Shown here: positions 35,289-49,857 of the stretch, in pieces
Numbering within the stretch: position 1 is the first letter of the stretch
How the letters are laid out: each line of letters starts with the position of its first letter
From: Byssochlamys sp. IMV 00236
Taxonomy: Eukaryota > Ascomycota > Eurotiomycetes > Eurotiales > Thermoascaceae
Length of the DNA stretch: 64,000 nt
NCBI GenBank assembly: GCA_001931875.2
Contig: MSJH02000622.1
Span: 1 to 64,000 of the forward strand
Direction: 5' to 3'
Program-made: the position numbers and the translations under genes
Notes under the pieces: generated by a model
Told to the model about the DNA's origin: nothing
Seen by the model: only the letters and a program-made list of their open reading frames with translations
The model's database searches: none

Positions 35289-37179
35289 CTATTTCTGCTC
35301 TAGTCCCGATACAGACTCGTCAGAACTCTGCGCCAATCTCTCCATCTTCTCTCTCAAAAAAGCTTCCTGCTCTTTCCGACTCTTTTTCAAGTCAACACAG
35401 AACACTAGCATGATGAAACTACAAACGCTAAGTGCGAACAGAAAATAGAATGGTGTAGATGCGTTTCCAGATGGTGTAGCATCGATGATGGCGCTAGATA
35501 CGATGGGTCCGATGAAAGATGAGGTTTTTCCAATGATGCTGAATAGGGAGAAGAAGAGGAACTCGTAGCCGCGAGGAGTCACCTCAGAGATCATGATCTG
35601 AGAATAACTGTACCATGGGCAGACGAAGAGGCCGTAGAAAGCTTGGTAGAGCTGGGGAAATAATGTTAGAAGCGATTTGGAGAATTGTATATAACAGAAA
35701 TTGATCGTTTACGAACCCAAACTTCCCACACGTGATGGAATCCAAAGCGTTGCGTCCAGATGCCGATCATTCCCCAACCATCGAGAAGGATGATGGAGAA
35801 TGCAACGACATTAAACATGGTCTTAGTGCCAAGGTTATATCGACGCTGGATGAACCAGAAAGCGTAAATACCGGCTGCCTATTGCTGATTAGCGGAACTC
35901 TAGCCATGATCCTTACAGGAACCACTCCTACCTGCGCCGCAATACCAACGATCAAGAGATACGTTAGCTGTAGGGTATTATATGAAACAATGCTATTCTG
36001 GAGCGTTCCAATAACTGTTACTGTTGTGTTCAGGGAGTCACCCAGAAGAAAGTAGCCTGATTTTAATTTTAGTTTTGCCAGAAAATGGGCATCTTGTTCG
36101 AATACATACCAATCAAATACAGCAGACTTTGTTTGAGTTTCCACACCTGCGACAAAGCATAGGATAACTGCTTTAGGCCCGCCAATATGATATTGCCTCT
36201 GGGATCCTGCCCTGGCCTCCTTTTCTCGAGAATAAACCAAGGAATCGAGAGAAGGAGCCAGACACCGCTTGCAAAAGCGATAAGCACGCTCAAACCCCAG
36301 TTATTGTTAGCTTCACTGGCATTGACATTCAGGCCGAACATGATTCCAACTATGATGGCGAGAATGACAATCTCTCCAATGGACTGGATGTAAAATGCCA
36401 TGTTTGCCAACTGACTACGTTTCATCGTATCAGCGTGGTCATATTCATCTCGTGAGATGACCCCGGCCATATAATCCTCTGCTTTAGCTTTCAGCTCCGC
36501 TGTATTGCGGGCCAGACCAGGGAATGCTGCCGTCCAGAAGGTCAAAGTTGTCTGATAAGCGATCAAGCCCACAATATATAGTCCAGTTCCTATGAGCCAC
36601 TTTTCCTCCGTGTGGACTCCCAACCAGCCAAAACCGATGGCGTAAGCAATGAGGGAGAGAACGATGAGAATGTTAGACCGCCAGGTTCCGAAATCCGCGA
36701 AACTTCCAAGGACGAGGAAGACGGCGATCTGAATGGCAAATGAGATACCGTTGCTCAAAAGAACAATACTGTCGATCGTACGGAGCTTGCCGGCAAAAGG
36801 GAGCATGCCGGAGTCTCCTGCAGCTTGGTAAAGCAGGTTCTGAAAAGCAGTTGGCGCGAAATCTGATCAGTTAGGACACCAATCCGAGAGTATTATAGAG
36901 ATAGTATTACTTACTGAACAGTGTCAGACCATTGTTGCCAATATAGTAACTATCACCCTTTGTTTAGTCTTCATCCTCTGTGCAACCGTGAACAACGCAC
37001 GTATAATATGCCCAGATCTCCCACTTGGACGTTCGATAACTATCATCGAACTGGTCCGGAGCGACCGGCTGCTCGAGGTCGTTGTCGAAGACGGCATTCT
37101 GCGTTACGCTCTCTTCTCCCTTGTCCTTATCGAGCCGTGCTGGATCGGAGACACCGATCTCCCCCAGATTGGTCGACAT
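35289..37179 (-). CDS. Atg22-family MFS transporter (vacuolar amino acid effluxer)
   Basis: Multi-span membrane protein of the Atg22 branch of the major facilitator superfamily; Atg22 exports amino acids from the vacuole after autophagic breakdown. Exons 37179-37001, 36949-36915, 36862-36110, 36056-35932, 35878-35717 and 35651-35289 give 538 aa. Typical segments are SKWEIWAYYTYYIGNNGLTLF at the N-terminus (split by introns 1 and 2), FAPTAFQNLLYQAAGD, IQIAVFLVLGSFADFG, WTAAFPGLARNT and YQAFYGLFVCPWYSYSQ, followed by SEVTPRGYEFLFFSLFSIIGK. About eleven or twelve hydrophobic segments are visible. The start is the ATG at 37179. Aspergilli carry more than one atg22 gene and I cannot say which this is. 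Intron 5 has a GTTCGT donor. Confidence 0.92.
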
Positions 37180-38163
37180 TTTCAAGAATCAACTGCTTCA
37201 CGAATCGGCCCAGAAATCTTGAAAAAAGACCACAGCATGGGCAATGGAGTTTCCTTTTCAATTGATTTATTTTTTCTGGGATTTTTCGTGACTCTCAGAC
37301 CCCCCGGTAGTACGCGTACCCCGCCGGCGAGTCCGGGAGATTTTTACCTTCCTCGAGTAGCGATAAGTCCCACGAGGGCGCCGCTCCTTATCAGCATCTT
37401 CGTAGAAGTTTAAACTGTTGAAGAGCTCGAGTGTACGTCGAATCAGCGGTCGTGTAATCGCCTCCTTGTGGCGGACCTGGCCGCCAAGGCAGTCCATACA
37501 GGATTGTTTAACCATTTGAAGCTTTGACGGCGGGAGAGATAGCGCCAGAGATAGTGCCGGCGAAAGACGAAAGTGTCATTATGGCCCGGGCGGTGGCCAT
37601 CGTAGCACAGAAGAAAACCGGGACGGCCCAGGCTCAGCACATTTCCGATATCAAGACTGGGGTTGATCTAGGGGCAGATAAGTGATAGACATCAGCGCTC
37701 AACCCGATGGCTTCGCGCGTTTCAGCGGGATAGATCCTGCCCGCTAAAAATCCTAGCGAGGTTGAGAGTACGGACTTATCAGCGGCAGAGCCATGGTATC
37801 GCAAAGACAATGTAGGCAGTGAACAGCCATGTTTAGATGTACTCAATGAATTATTTGGCTTAGGAACATCCATGCTAGAGGCGTCCGCTAGGGCTAGTAA
37901 GGTTGCTAAGGCCGGTAAGGCTGTGTTAGAGAACAAAGACCCTCCTGGTATGAGACAGGTGCGATGGCAAGTGAGATTGATGGTATCACTACTGCATAGG
38001 GTAGACAACATATTCGAGACATGAGAGAAAAAAAAAAGAATTTTTAATGCAGTACAGGAGCACGAAAGAGAATCAAGACAGAAGAACTCCAACCCATGCA
38101 GGCGCCATATAGGGACAGATGAATCCACAAAAAGTTTCAGCCGAGGAAAATTATCGAAGAAAA
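37180..38163. other. Intergenic region between ATG22-like and KRR1
   Basis: Contains the promoter of the Atg22-family gene, the unassigned frame at 37734-38024, and the KRR1 3' region. Several overlapping short frames at 37267-37640 on the minus strand have no recognised motif. Confidence 0.45.
37734..38024 (+). other. Unassigned open frame, possible gene relic
   Basis: A 96-codon frame with no ATG near its start, bounded by TAG at 37731 and TGA at 38022. It reads DLSAAEPWYRKDNVGSEQP, then DVLNELFGLGTSMLEAS and ARASKVAKAGKAVLEN, which looks like helical coding sequence. The opposite strand is also open for 177 codons (37634-38167). I recognise neither. It could be the last exon of a small gene, a relic of a mobile element, or chance. 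Confidence 0.25.
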
Positions 38164-39377
<1,214 letters not shown>

Positions 39378-41840
39378 CTTGGACAGGGGGGTTGGTGCTG
39401 TTGTTGATGCTGAGCAAAAAGATCAGATCTTGCGCTGTCTCTAGAGTCTACCGAAACTTTTTTTCCCCGCCCCGAAGCGGCATTGCCCGATCGGGCGATT
39501 GGGGGCCTCAGGTGACAAGGCTCCACATAAGCGCCCAAGCGCCCTCGCGGTCTCGGCCGTCGATGCTTAATTACAAATGTCCAGGCATATCTAAGAAGAC
39601 GATCGGATGCGCATGCCCGTTGTCTTACTATATCTGCTGCCTACAGGGATCTAGCGTGCTCGATCTCAGGAGGCGCCGCGTTCCTGGGCCGCCGGCGCCT
39701 GGTAGCCCTAGCTTGATCCTTGATCTACTCGTCACTCCAATAGAACAAGGCTCAGCTGTCTACGGAGTAATTCCTCCCGTCAAGCCTTCTCTTGACCATG
39801 CTTTTGCCGTTAACATCGACACTCAGTAGCCATGTGTTCACGGGGCAGCTGTCGACGATTGAAATGTGGTCAGACATACTGACATAGTCTCTCCCTACAT
39901 AGCGCCTGCGGATCAGGAGACAGACCAGACAGCGCCATCCCCGCGTCAGCTCAGCTCCCAACTGGACGCTATACTGCCCGAAGGAGAGCGCTGGTTTCGG
40001 GTTGGACACTTGAGATGCTCAGGCATGCGTGGGGCGAGACGGTGCCAGTGCGCCCGCTTCCGCGAAAGCCTGACAAGCGCCGCTTGCTTTTATTATGAAG
40101 CTTGGAGCTAGAATGACAGCAGCTTCATTGGCTTGACGGTTGCAATTGCGGAGAAACTCGTACAGGATCAGGGAGTAATGGTAGAGCAATGATCGAATAT
40201 CAACGTAGCGAGGGCCCGCAATGACCACCTGTACATAAGATCCGGGGTCTTCGGGCAATCTGAGGGCAGGAAATAGATAGAGCAAAAGGAAACACAAGAT
40301 AACAGATGTAGCGTGCTCAGTAACAATTACTTGTTCAAAGCAGCCCCGTCAGGACAATAATAACAGCCCAGCGACGCTACATTGTTCAGAGTTAAGATCG
40401 GAATGATGTTCGCTGAGAGGCCCCTGCTACGATCCCGTTTCCGCTGGGCATCCATTGAGCCATAGGGGTTAAGGGCGGAATGATGGGCGATAGAGCAATG
40501 GGCGTTTGGGCCTCTGGGCCTCCAGCAAACAGGACAATAATGGAATCGGATTCTCCCTCACCAGGGCATCAAGCCTATTCTTTATTAGCTGGTAGAACTG
40601 TCCGTTTGGCATGGCTTCCCACTATTTCCTCCCTGTTTCGACCCGTCTCGTCTTCGGGATCTTGGCCTTCCCTCCCTCACTCTCGAAAGCAGAGATGCAT
40701 CTTGTCCATCACATAAGCGTCCCAGGACCAAGAGTTGATGGCTGTCTAGGCCACAACAGAGCCGTGGACATGACGAAGAGGTCTTTTGAGGTCGTCAGAA
40801 TCACTCACCTCCAAGGCAGAGTACGGCACAGAAACATCCCCACATGGCCGTACATGGACTGCGCGCGTCCCACGTTTAGGGCGAAGGCAAATGCTCCAGA
40901 TCAAGAGCTTACTTATCTGGGCTGGTGCACGACAGATCCTTGGCTATGCCAGGCCAGCAATATCTCGTATTTCCCTCTCGATTCCTGTCTTCTTTCATTA
41001 TGCCATCAACATCTGCTACATCTGGCCGGCAGGACATCTGCGAGCCTGAAGGGATGTTGTATGCGTATATGACTGTGGTTGGTCATTCCCCATCCGAACA
41101 CTCCAGCCCGACTATCAATAGTGTCCAGGCCAACGGTGAAACATCGAGACAGCAGTCCACCTGTAGGGAGACTTGGGGTGTTATTTTCCATGGCACATCG
41201 TTTAGGTCTTGTGCACCTGAATGGTACCGGAAAAGCGCAATTGGCAACATTCACCAAGACCTTCTGGCTGTTACGGAATCAGCCAGTAGTCAGCTAAATA
41301 CTGATGAGCTTACACAGCAAGTCATATTAGCCTTCGGTCCGGGAGCAAATGTGCCATTCCAAGAACCTACCGACGTGGGTCTGACTGATTGCATTTCGTC
41401 CTCTTTATTCCCCCGGTCGCCCTGCTGCACCTGACCGTGCTTTCCGCCTGGCACAAGTGCAGCAACCCCCAAGCCTTTCTATCGGCACATTCATCACAGT
41501 AACTGTCGAATGCCGCCATATAACCCGATGAAGCCAAAAGATACTGAACCGTATCGACATAACCAGGTATGGAGCAGCAGCGTCGCGTACCCGCAACCTG
41601 GAGAAGCGCCTCTAAGGTAGGGTGGGTAGTGGTCCCAGGAAATGACCATCTGGTCCAGCATCAAAGAATATTAATTCACTATGACTCAAGTCTATCGCGC
41701 AACCATATGCTAGGCAGGTTCAGAATGCAATGCTCATGAAAAAATATCGGAAATCAAAGCAGCGAGCTACACTGCACAGCTGAAGCGAGTTCCGTCAAGG
41801 TTGCCGTCGATGAGGGCTTTCGACGACCTCGGCCTTTCCT
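39378..41840. other. 2.5 kb gene-free stretch
   Basis: The KRR1 promoter is at the left edge. GC-rich short inverted repeat AGGCGCC...GGCGCCT lies near 39670-39701. Open frames up to 176 codons show no family motif, poor start context and no splice-linked partner. Confidence 0.5.
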
Positions 41841-43346
41841 CTACGGTTTTCGACCGATGGTGACATAGCTATTCTGTCAGCCTCGTCCATATACAGATTG
41901 GGGACATCAGCTACTCACAGGGGAAAGTAGGCCTTCAAGGACCGGTTGTTCGCTTCCTGACGGGCCTGGGCCACCAACACTTCGAATTCTGCTCGTGGCA
42001 TATGCAACCTCTGCGTAAACGGATATATCGCCATTGCCGAAAGGAGTCTGTGGACGTTTTCTTGGTTGCTCGTACCGATCTCCCGCATTCTCGGATCTGG
42101 CTTCTGTCAGGGCTATTACGCTTGATGGTGTTTATTCAATATGGACCAACCACTGGGCCATCCAGATAATGGCAACTGGATCATTTTCGTCTCGACATCC
42201 ACCAATCCTGCGGCAGTAAGAAGGCTGCCTAGCCTTGTACCGACGCGGAGATCCTTAAGATCTTCTAAAGAGGCTCTATACTTTGCGCTCCACTGGCTCA
42301 AAGCGTGTCGTTCGGTGAGTGAACCGTTGTCAGATTGCACGTTGAAGTATATCTCAACCATTTGCACCCATCCGCCGCGTCTGAGTACCCTGTGTTTATA
42401 CCGCAAATCAGCAAGGTACATCCCCCAAGATCATACTGTGGCTATCCAAAGTATGAGATACCGATGGTCTGGGAGGGGCTCACCGCACGATATCACGAAT
42501 GTATGTGGGCCATCGAGAACGATTTATTCCTGAAGCAACGAGCCTGGACTGGACCAGATCAAAACTACCGGAGGAAAAAGTGAAGCGGCGGTTCAAGTCG
42601 TCAACCTGTTCATTCACGTCAGTTCGTCCAGGTCCCGTCCCTCCAACCTCTTGAGGCGGAATAATCATGTTCCTCCTTCGAAACTACTTTTTACTTTGTA
42701 GGCACAGTTGGTTGGAAAGGGGTCTCCTGGTTCCAATAAGGGAGATCACACATCCCCCTTTGGCCGGAGAGCAGGGGGAGAAAGAGAAGTCCAGAGAAAA
42801 ACTCACCTGCAGCCATAAATTCTCTGGGGTTTCGTCAGGTTTCATATGAGGTGAGACGTCTACACCTATCACCTTCGTCATCTATAGTGTTAGTCGTTGA
42901 AGGGCAGCTACAGCCCACTCATCTGTGCTCACCTCGCAGTTCGGATACTGTTCAGCGACTTCCACAGCCCAAGCGCCAGCTCCATAACCGCAATCGAGGA
43001 TCCTTGTTGGCCTGCGGATGGGTGGAAAGATCAAGCGGTCATCGAATACTCTGTTAAAAACTCGATGTTGAAGCTCCAGACGCTCTGCTTCATCCTGAAA
43101 TGAGATGGTCAGCGAAGCATAATATGATAGCCTTTAGTCATCCACACACATCGTCAACTGGCCCGAAATAGATCCGATTATTGATCGAATATTGCTGGAA
43201 GTCTCGTCCTTCAACGGTAACTGTCTCGAGGTAAGAAGTGTCGAGTTCTACAGTTCCGGCTTCCGGGTCTCTGGAAGAGAGAGAAGATCGTCAGCGCTTC
43301 CCCAGAAGATGCAGGCAGGGGTCCTGGAGTGATTTTGGTACGTCAT
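41841..43346 (-). CDS. SAM-dependent methyltransferase, LaeA-like superfamily
   Basis: Predicted class I methyltransferase of the large fungal group that includes LaeA and many secondary-metabolism relatives; acceptor unknown. Eight exons: 43346-43342, 43270-43150, 43094-42933, 42881-42807, 42605-42484, 42389-42151, 42096-41919 and 41868-41841, giving 309 aa. Motif I is RILDCGYGAGAWAVEVAEQ (about 73-91); motif II is VIGVDVSP with D104. Then FDLVQSRLVA, RVLRRGGWVQMVE, TAAGLVDVE and the family tail QARQEANNRSLKAYFPLYVTIGR appear in order, two of them restored only by splicing. The first exon of five bases (ATGAC) is the least certain; it yields MTDPEAGT with good GT-AG and branch signals. The gene is isolated in a gene-poor region, with no synthase gene nearby. 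Confidence 0.86.
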
Positions 43347-46300
43347 ATTTAAGAGTATCCCTGCAGGATTTCTCCAAGGGTTTGCCAAAAGGGGAATTTA
43401 ATAAGGATAAGTATATCGTCACGGTGTTTTTAATTCCCAGTGAATCGGTTCAAGTACTCAATATGTATGGGTGAGATGGGACTGTGGAAGGGCACGCAGT
43501 ACATCCGTTCGGAATCGCAACAACTGACACCGCCTGCATGGGACTGCCACAACACAAGCAACACTATCGGGCAGAGATAGGTCTTCTAGGTATTCAGTCC
43601 CATTAGTTCTTGACTACGGGATCATGTGAGGTGCACAGTAGGAGCGACAAATCCACCCCGTCGACTCCCGTGCCACGATGGCGAGGTCTTGTCCCGTCTC
43701 GAAAGAATGGTGCGGGCCACTGGCAAAGAACTCAACGGACCCAGGCTGGACAATGCATGCAGCTAGATATAGCCGTTACGGCCCGTCTGCGCACGTCGGT
43801 CATCTTTCTCGAACGCGAAGAATCTAGCTGTGAACCGGCCAGTCGGGCGCCCCGGAGGAGCGTTCCATCCATCCATAATACTACTCTTCCAACAAGCCAT
43901 CCCAGCAGCGAAGGGAGGGGTCGGCCTTCCTACCGCAGAGGCTAATCGTGGCTGTAATATTGAGCACTGGACTGGCATATATCAGTTCTCAAACCACACT
44001 AATCAACCTAACAACAACGGCAGACAACAGTCACACGATGTCTCGTTGCCTACAGGAATAAATGCGTCGAGTGGGATTGATGATCAGAAGGCAGCCTCTA
44101 ACCTGTCGAGCAAGGAGATTCCTTCTTCTATTTCATGGGCCCACGCCTGGTGAACCATGCCCATTAAGGACCTGTCTCAAAAAGGCCCGAAGCGGGCGCA
44201 GGAGCCTCGTGGAGATCTGCATGCCGAACATTGCTCCACTTTGAATGGGAGGGCTAAATTATCGAGTGTGAGGGATGAGAGTCACCAAAAAACCTTGGCC
44301 AGGTATGGAGTAAAACCCGAGTTCTCGCCGTTTTCCATTCCATCCCAATGACACGGAGTCGGGCCGGCCATCGCCTGTTGTCTTACCTAGGCATTTCGCA
44401 GAGGCAGAGGGCAAAGAACACCTAACAGCACTCATGCCTCTGCTTTGGTGGGGAGCTTAGATATACCTCTTGTACGTATTTCGGACTTGGGACCATGGAT
44501 CCGAGCGCATCTACTCCGCCGCTGCTTCGTCCAAAGTTCAGCCTGTTTTAGAGTCTATAGACTCACCGCTCCTCCTTTTTCCTGCCAGTCTCATTTCGAT
44601 ATACCTTGCAAGACGCTCATGCTGATATGGCAAGTTAGATTTCGACATCCTGCGGTTCAATACTGTTGGCTAAGCTCTACAGCTGCGTGGAGATCGAGCA
44701 TTGCTTACACAGAACCATCAATGTCCGCTTTTATAGTTTCCCTGGCAGAGAAGGAGAAACAGCCCTTACTATTACGGCCGATGTTTGAGAACACCAAACA
44801 AAAGAGCGAGCGAGACAGGACTCTAGGAACGCCGAGTGGATTGCGCCGCAATTTCTTGGAACATACAACGCATTGCTACAGCGCAATTGTGCAAGGTATT
44901 CTAAATTCCCATGCTCGAACTAACATGAATTTTTCGCGTCATTTGCTTGTTTCCTACACTGGGTGCTTCGACTCTGTTTATCGTTGTCTATTCCCGTCTG
45001 TATGGGGCGCCAATTAATAGTGCCCGCCTTCACTTCAAGAATCCCAGCACGTCGCGAGTCGCGACGCACGTAAGGACGGAGCACATGCATGTAAGTAACG
45101 CGAAAGACCGATTCCATCGCATCCGAACTGTCGGGTCGCTTCTCCGTCACGATAACATAAGGAGCCGCGGGGACAGCCAAAGGCCCATCCTTTTCTTGCC
45201 CAAACCCAGCACCGTGGTTCAGCCTCCTCAGGGAGCCGTTCACTCGGGGCATCAACGGTCAACAAGATCGGGATCCAAAGTGGGAGGGGTCCGCCTTAGC
45301 CGTCATTTAGGGGCGCGCGCCACATACAGTAGTCAACTCAACTCCCTATTATTGTTGACGGGAGGCTCTGTGGGCCCGAACCAGACGAAGATCGAATGTT
45401 CGGCTTGCGTCCGTGGCGCAGGAAAAGGGTCAATGCAATCTACTTCGCAAAGTGTCCAACAAAGAAAGAGGGGAATGGAAGTTGACTCTGACCCGCGTAC
45501 ATGCGCAGGAGTGAAGGTGTTGAGTAAAGGAGCACCCGGAGTTGTGGCCGTTTTTGCCAGAGAGGGAGCTGACCCAGTCGCACGGTTTTAGTACTACCGA
45601 GGGATCAACCTAATCGACTCATGCGAGTCCGGCTAAGCCCCGGCGAGGAATTTTCCTTCTCTATGATTCGACAGGCTCTATAAGGTATGATCTGATATCT
45701 TCTGACAGGGGGCGCCTCCACGCATAGTTACCCTAGGTGGGTAGGTCAGTACGACATTCCCACTCGAGCAGCGGTGCCGGCAGCCAAATAATAGTTCGCA
45801 TCCGCCCCAAGACAGCGCACACTAGCCGGTGTTATATTATGCTAACCATTATTATCATTCGTTGGCAGAAGAATATGAGGTCCATTATTTCCCATGAAGC
45901 CGGTTTTCTCTAAATCTTACGTGTCATAGTCGGCCAATGATAGGGGATATTTTATCACGCATTGAATTTCCTCAAACGTCCCATTGCAGCTTTCCTGGGA
46001 TGAAATCCCAAAGAACGAAATAATATGGAGTCCTCAACGGATGCCCGCAGTGGTTCGTTCCCTCTTCGGTGAGTGATCTTAGCCTTGGCCGACGAACTCC
46101 GTGCCGCTCTTCACCCTTAACCTATCAGTATGATTTCCGCATATCGACTATGTCTTGCTCCATCTGTCGTCCATCTGTCGTCCATCTGTCTTCTTCCTCG
46201 GTACCTTGAGTTTCTGGCTAACTTATTTACCTCAAGATCGGCTGTGCAGTCTTCACGTATGTACATTTGCGCATGATGCCAAGAGACTGGCCTATTTCTT

Positions 46301-49173
46301 TTCCATTGCTTTCTATATGGCTATTCCTCCACGGTATTCTCCGATCGCCAATAGCGGAATTATGGATATTAGTTTAGCCTCATCCCGGTAGGTACAAGGT
46401 TGGAGACCTCATATTATGATTGGCATTCATAGCATATCCTCTTCACCAACAAGCATGCAACGGAGATATTCCTTTGTTCGGGCTTAGATGATTCAACTAC
46501 ATAGTATCGGCACCGAAGTCAATCTGGCACCTAAGGCGTTGGTAATTATCATTACTGAAGATGGCGCCCACAGAGCTCGAGCTCAGACCGCTATCCAAAC
46601 CATGGTGGAGATGGCAGTAGACTTGATGAGAGTCTAGCTCCTCGCTTTTAGTAACCACTTCATGTCTGTGCTAACTTTTCTCTTTCTCTTTCCCTTTTCC
46701 TTCGGCACGCGCGATGAAACCGGATAAAAGGTAAGATCCCTATGGCAGGTTGGAAAGCAGCTAACTGATTCCTCGTGCATACTCTTGATATTGCTCGTGT
46801 GTTCATTTCCTGAGGGGAAACCAAGTAGACGTATCCTTTTTTCGTGCATCCATTCATAATCAATATGGCCCAGACACCGGGGCGTGATCACAAGCAGCTC
46901 CGATGATAGTCTCTAACGGAGATTTACTCCCAGCGTATAGCTCGTACGGTCCCACTGCGGAAAAAACCCCCCTCGGCTAATGGACCAGGTGAGCATCCCT
47001 ATCGGCTGAGGTGTGACATGTACCATCTATATCTGATCAGGGCGGGGAAGGAAAACTCTGAATGCTTTTTCCCAGTCTTCTTGTTTGAGGATCTGATAAA
47101 ACGAGTTTCCGCTAGATTGGAGGCGGAAAACGGACCAGAAACCAAACAGGAGCATGGCCGTCAATCCGGGATAGCAGTCCATCCTGTAGTAGAGTATTAT
47201 CATTGTTCGTATCACGTCCATGTGACCTGGGGTACCCTGCATAACATATATCCTATCCTATCTACCCTGGTACTGACTATAATAATTTCCGTCTGGGACA
47301 CAGATGGGACGGCCCGAGCCGATTGCAGCAGGTCGGTGGGACACCTAACTTTACGCTCCGTCGGGTCTGGCGATGCAGCGCGCCATAGAAAAGGAAAAGA
47401 GAAAAAAAAAAAAGGAAAAAACGGCAATAATAATAACGCGTAGGTGCCCTAGGGTATTATTACTGCAAGCCGTATCGGGCTAATGGAGAAAAAAGAAAGG
47501 CTGAAGATGACGAAGGTGATGTCATTTACTCTCGAGATCGACATGATCTTGCTGTTCGGATCAACTATTCAGAATATCGGACACTTTTTGAGTGGTCTTT
47601 TTGTGCGGCTCCGTGGATAGAGTACCATACGGAGTACAACTGATGCGGACCGAGACTTCATGTGGGGTATGCAGCAATCTTTTTCAAATGAAACATGAGG
47701 GACTCTTCTCTTATTCTAAGATCTCAGAGAGGAACCCCCTCCCCCTCAGGGTAAATTTGGGCGGAGGGGGAGGAGGGGGGGCAAGTTCTTCATTGGTAAT
47801 GTCTACGGAAGTGAAAAGGAACGATTATCTTATTGCGGTTAACGTTCCGAGTCAGATTAACTTTGTTCTCGTTATTCATTCGGGTGTCGAAGTACGTAGT
47901 AATTATTCTGATTTGCATATTATTTTTTTTTTTTTTTAAGATATTGGAGTTCGAAAAGTGTGTGGTCAGAAGCGAGAACTTCCACACTGGACGATTTTGT
48001 TTGATGATTACCACTTTTGTTTTAAACAAGGATCAGGCATATCTACACAGAAGAACCATCTGATCTCGGTATCTCTCTCCGTGTTAAGGGACCGAAGAAA
48101 AAGAAAAAAGAGGAGTCGTTCAGACCAAAACCATAGGTATCTAGTGTGGGTATCCGAGCAGGGAAAACAGCGGAAAGAATACCTATGGGGCTGAAACATC
48201 ACAGGTTCCGGACGGAAGTACAAGAGCTAACAGTGTTGCATTGTAATCGAGGCAAAAACAGATCACTAGTCCCATGCAATAATACCAGAGAGAATATCAG
48301 ACAAATCTCCCAAATGGTGACTGGGGTCTGAAGTTGCTGGGATGTGTATACTGTACTCGGGTTTTATCTAATCAGATTTGCTTTTTGATGTTTTTTTTAC
48401 CTGGTTTCTCTCATCTAATTTAAAACACCTCTGCTAGTGGATGCCTGTATGTATCTTGGATTAGTGTTTCATCATGAACGTGATTGCTGATAGTGGTGCA
48501 TGATCTGATCTGAACGCAGAGCAGCTGCTTGCTGATCAGGAGAAGCGATTCGACATCTGCAGTCTGTATTATGCAGGCATTCCCGATCTGTCTAGAGTTG
48601 AAGGGGGAGGTATTATCCCTGGCACGCTGTTTGAAGCTGGTCATCGAGATACTGTACACTTACAGTACGTACGGAGTACTACAGAGTCGTCGGATTGTAG
48701 TGTGGAGAGAAACGGGTGGGTCCAGCGTCATCGATCTCCAGGTTAGAAGAGCAGAGCAGCTGTCCGGACAATAATGATATTAGTCTACAATGGGAGGATT
48801 GAAAACATCGCAGAGAAGATAATGCTGATAGTTTATTGATGAGCAGGCAACAGTCTCTTCACAGAGCCTGGCTGTGAAGATGAACTGAAACAACGCGCGC
48901 ATCAAGCTTGTTGATTATGATTGTTGACTTGCCAGGCCGATCTTCGCTGCCCGTGTGATCTATCACGTGGCCGTCGGTAGTATCGTCATCGCCCTCCCCA
49001 GCCATCGCCATCACGACACCGCTTCTCCTTCGTCGTTTATCGCTGCGCCAGACATCAGTTTGGGGCTCTTGTTGGTATCTTGCTGATCTTGGGGGAATCA
49101 CCTGCCTCCTTGAACGGTTGCTATATCATATTATATTATATTATATCAGTCCTGCTGGAGGAGAACCGCAATC
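43347..49173. other. 5.8 kb gene-free stretch
   Basis: The largest gap in the window. The longest open frame (44947-45591) starts at TTG and has no recognisable domain. Noted inside: an 11-bp GTCCATCTGTC unit three times at about 46159-46190, a G-rich run at 47759-47781, a T-run at 47924-47938, and a TATTA-rich stretch at 49126-49147 just before NPC2. No transposase, reverse transcriptase or long terminal repeat was recognised, but old mutated elements could be missed by eye. Confidence 0.5.
46159..46190. repeat. Three-copy 11-bp direct repeat
   Basis: The unit GTCCATCTGTC (first copy begins with C instead of G) occurs three times head to tail. It is a small minisatellite in non-coding DNA. 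Confidence 0.7.
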
Positions 49174-49857
49174 ATGAAGCTCTTATCAGCAACCACCGCC
49201 CTTCTGCTCGTTGCTCCTCTTTCGACCTTTGCTCGGTCGCTGTCCTTCTTCGACCAGTCGCCGATAGCGACGAGCAACAAGGACTTCCCTGTCGACGGAG
49301 ACAACCCGCTGACCTACTGCTCCGATCCCAGCAACAACATCCTGCAGATCGACTCCGTGGACCTCTCTCCGAACCCTCCCCAGCCGTATGTCTCCCTGAA
49401 CGTATATCGACGTCTTTCACACCAATAGCATTCCATGAGTGTTCTTGTGGCAGCTTACTGATACTTTGGGACTATAGTGGTCAGAACCTCACCATCGTTG
49501 CCAAGGGTACCTTCCGCGAGAAGGTCGAGCAGGGCTCCAAGGTTCTCCTGCAGGTCAAGTATGGCTTGATCCGCTTGATCAACCAGGAAGCAGACCTCTG
49601 TGAGCAGATCGAAAATGTCGACCTGCACTGTCCTCTGGAGAAGGGCGAAATGACTTTCACAAAGGATGTTCAACTGCCCAAGGAGATCCCTCCGGTACGT
49701 TATCGCATGGACGAGCATCGGCTGAAATGTATATCGAGTTGGGTTCTAACATCTATGGGGTTTATAGGGCAAGTACTCTGTGCTGGCTGATGTCTACACC
49801 GACGACAAGCGAAAGATCACCTGCCTCGAAGCCAACGATATCGTTTTCAACCGATAG
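49174..49857 (+). CDS. npc2: NPC2-like ML-domain lipid transfer protein
   Basis: Small secretory/vacuolar sterol or phospholipid (PG/PI) transfer protein of the MD-2-related lipid-recognition family. Exons 49174-49385, 49478-49694 and 49768-49857 give 172 aa. A signal peptide (MKLLSATTALLLVAPLSTFA) and probable propeptide precede the mature ML domain, which starts near FPVDGDNPLTYC. Cysteines in YCSDP (C49), DLCEQI, LHCPLE and ITCLE fit the conserved disulfide pattern, and N74-L-T is a potential N-glycosylation site. The tail SVLADVYTDDKRKITCLEANDIVF is typical for the fungal members. It is preceded by a TATTA-rich promoter stretch. Confidence 0.96.

Noticed and set aside
44947..45591. 214-codon plus-strand open frame
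   Set aside because: It starts at TTG, has no family motif, and has mixed composition with no domain-like pattern.
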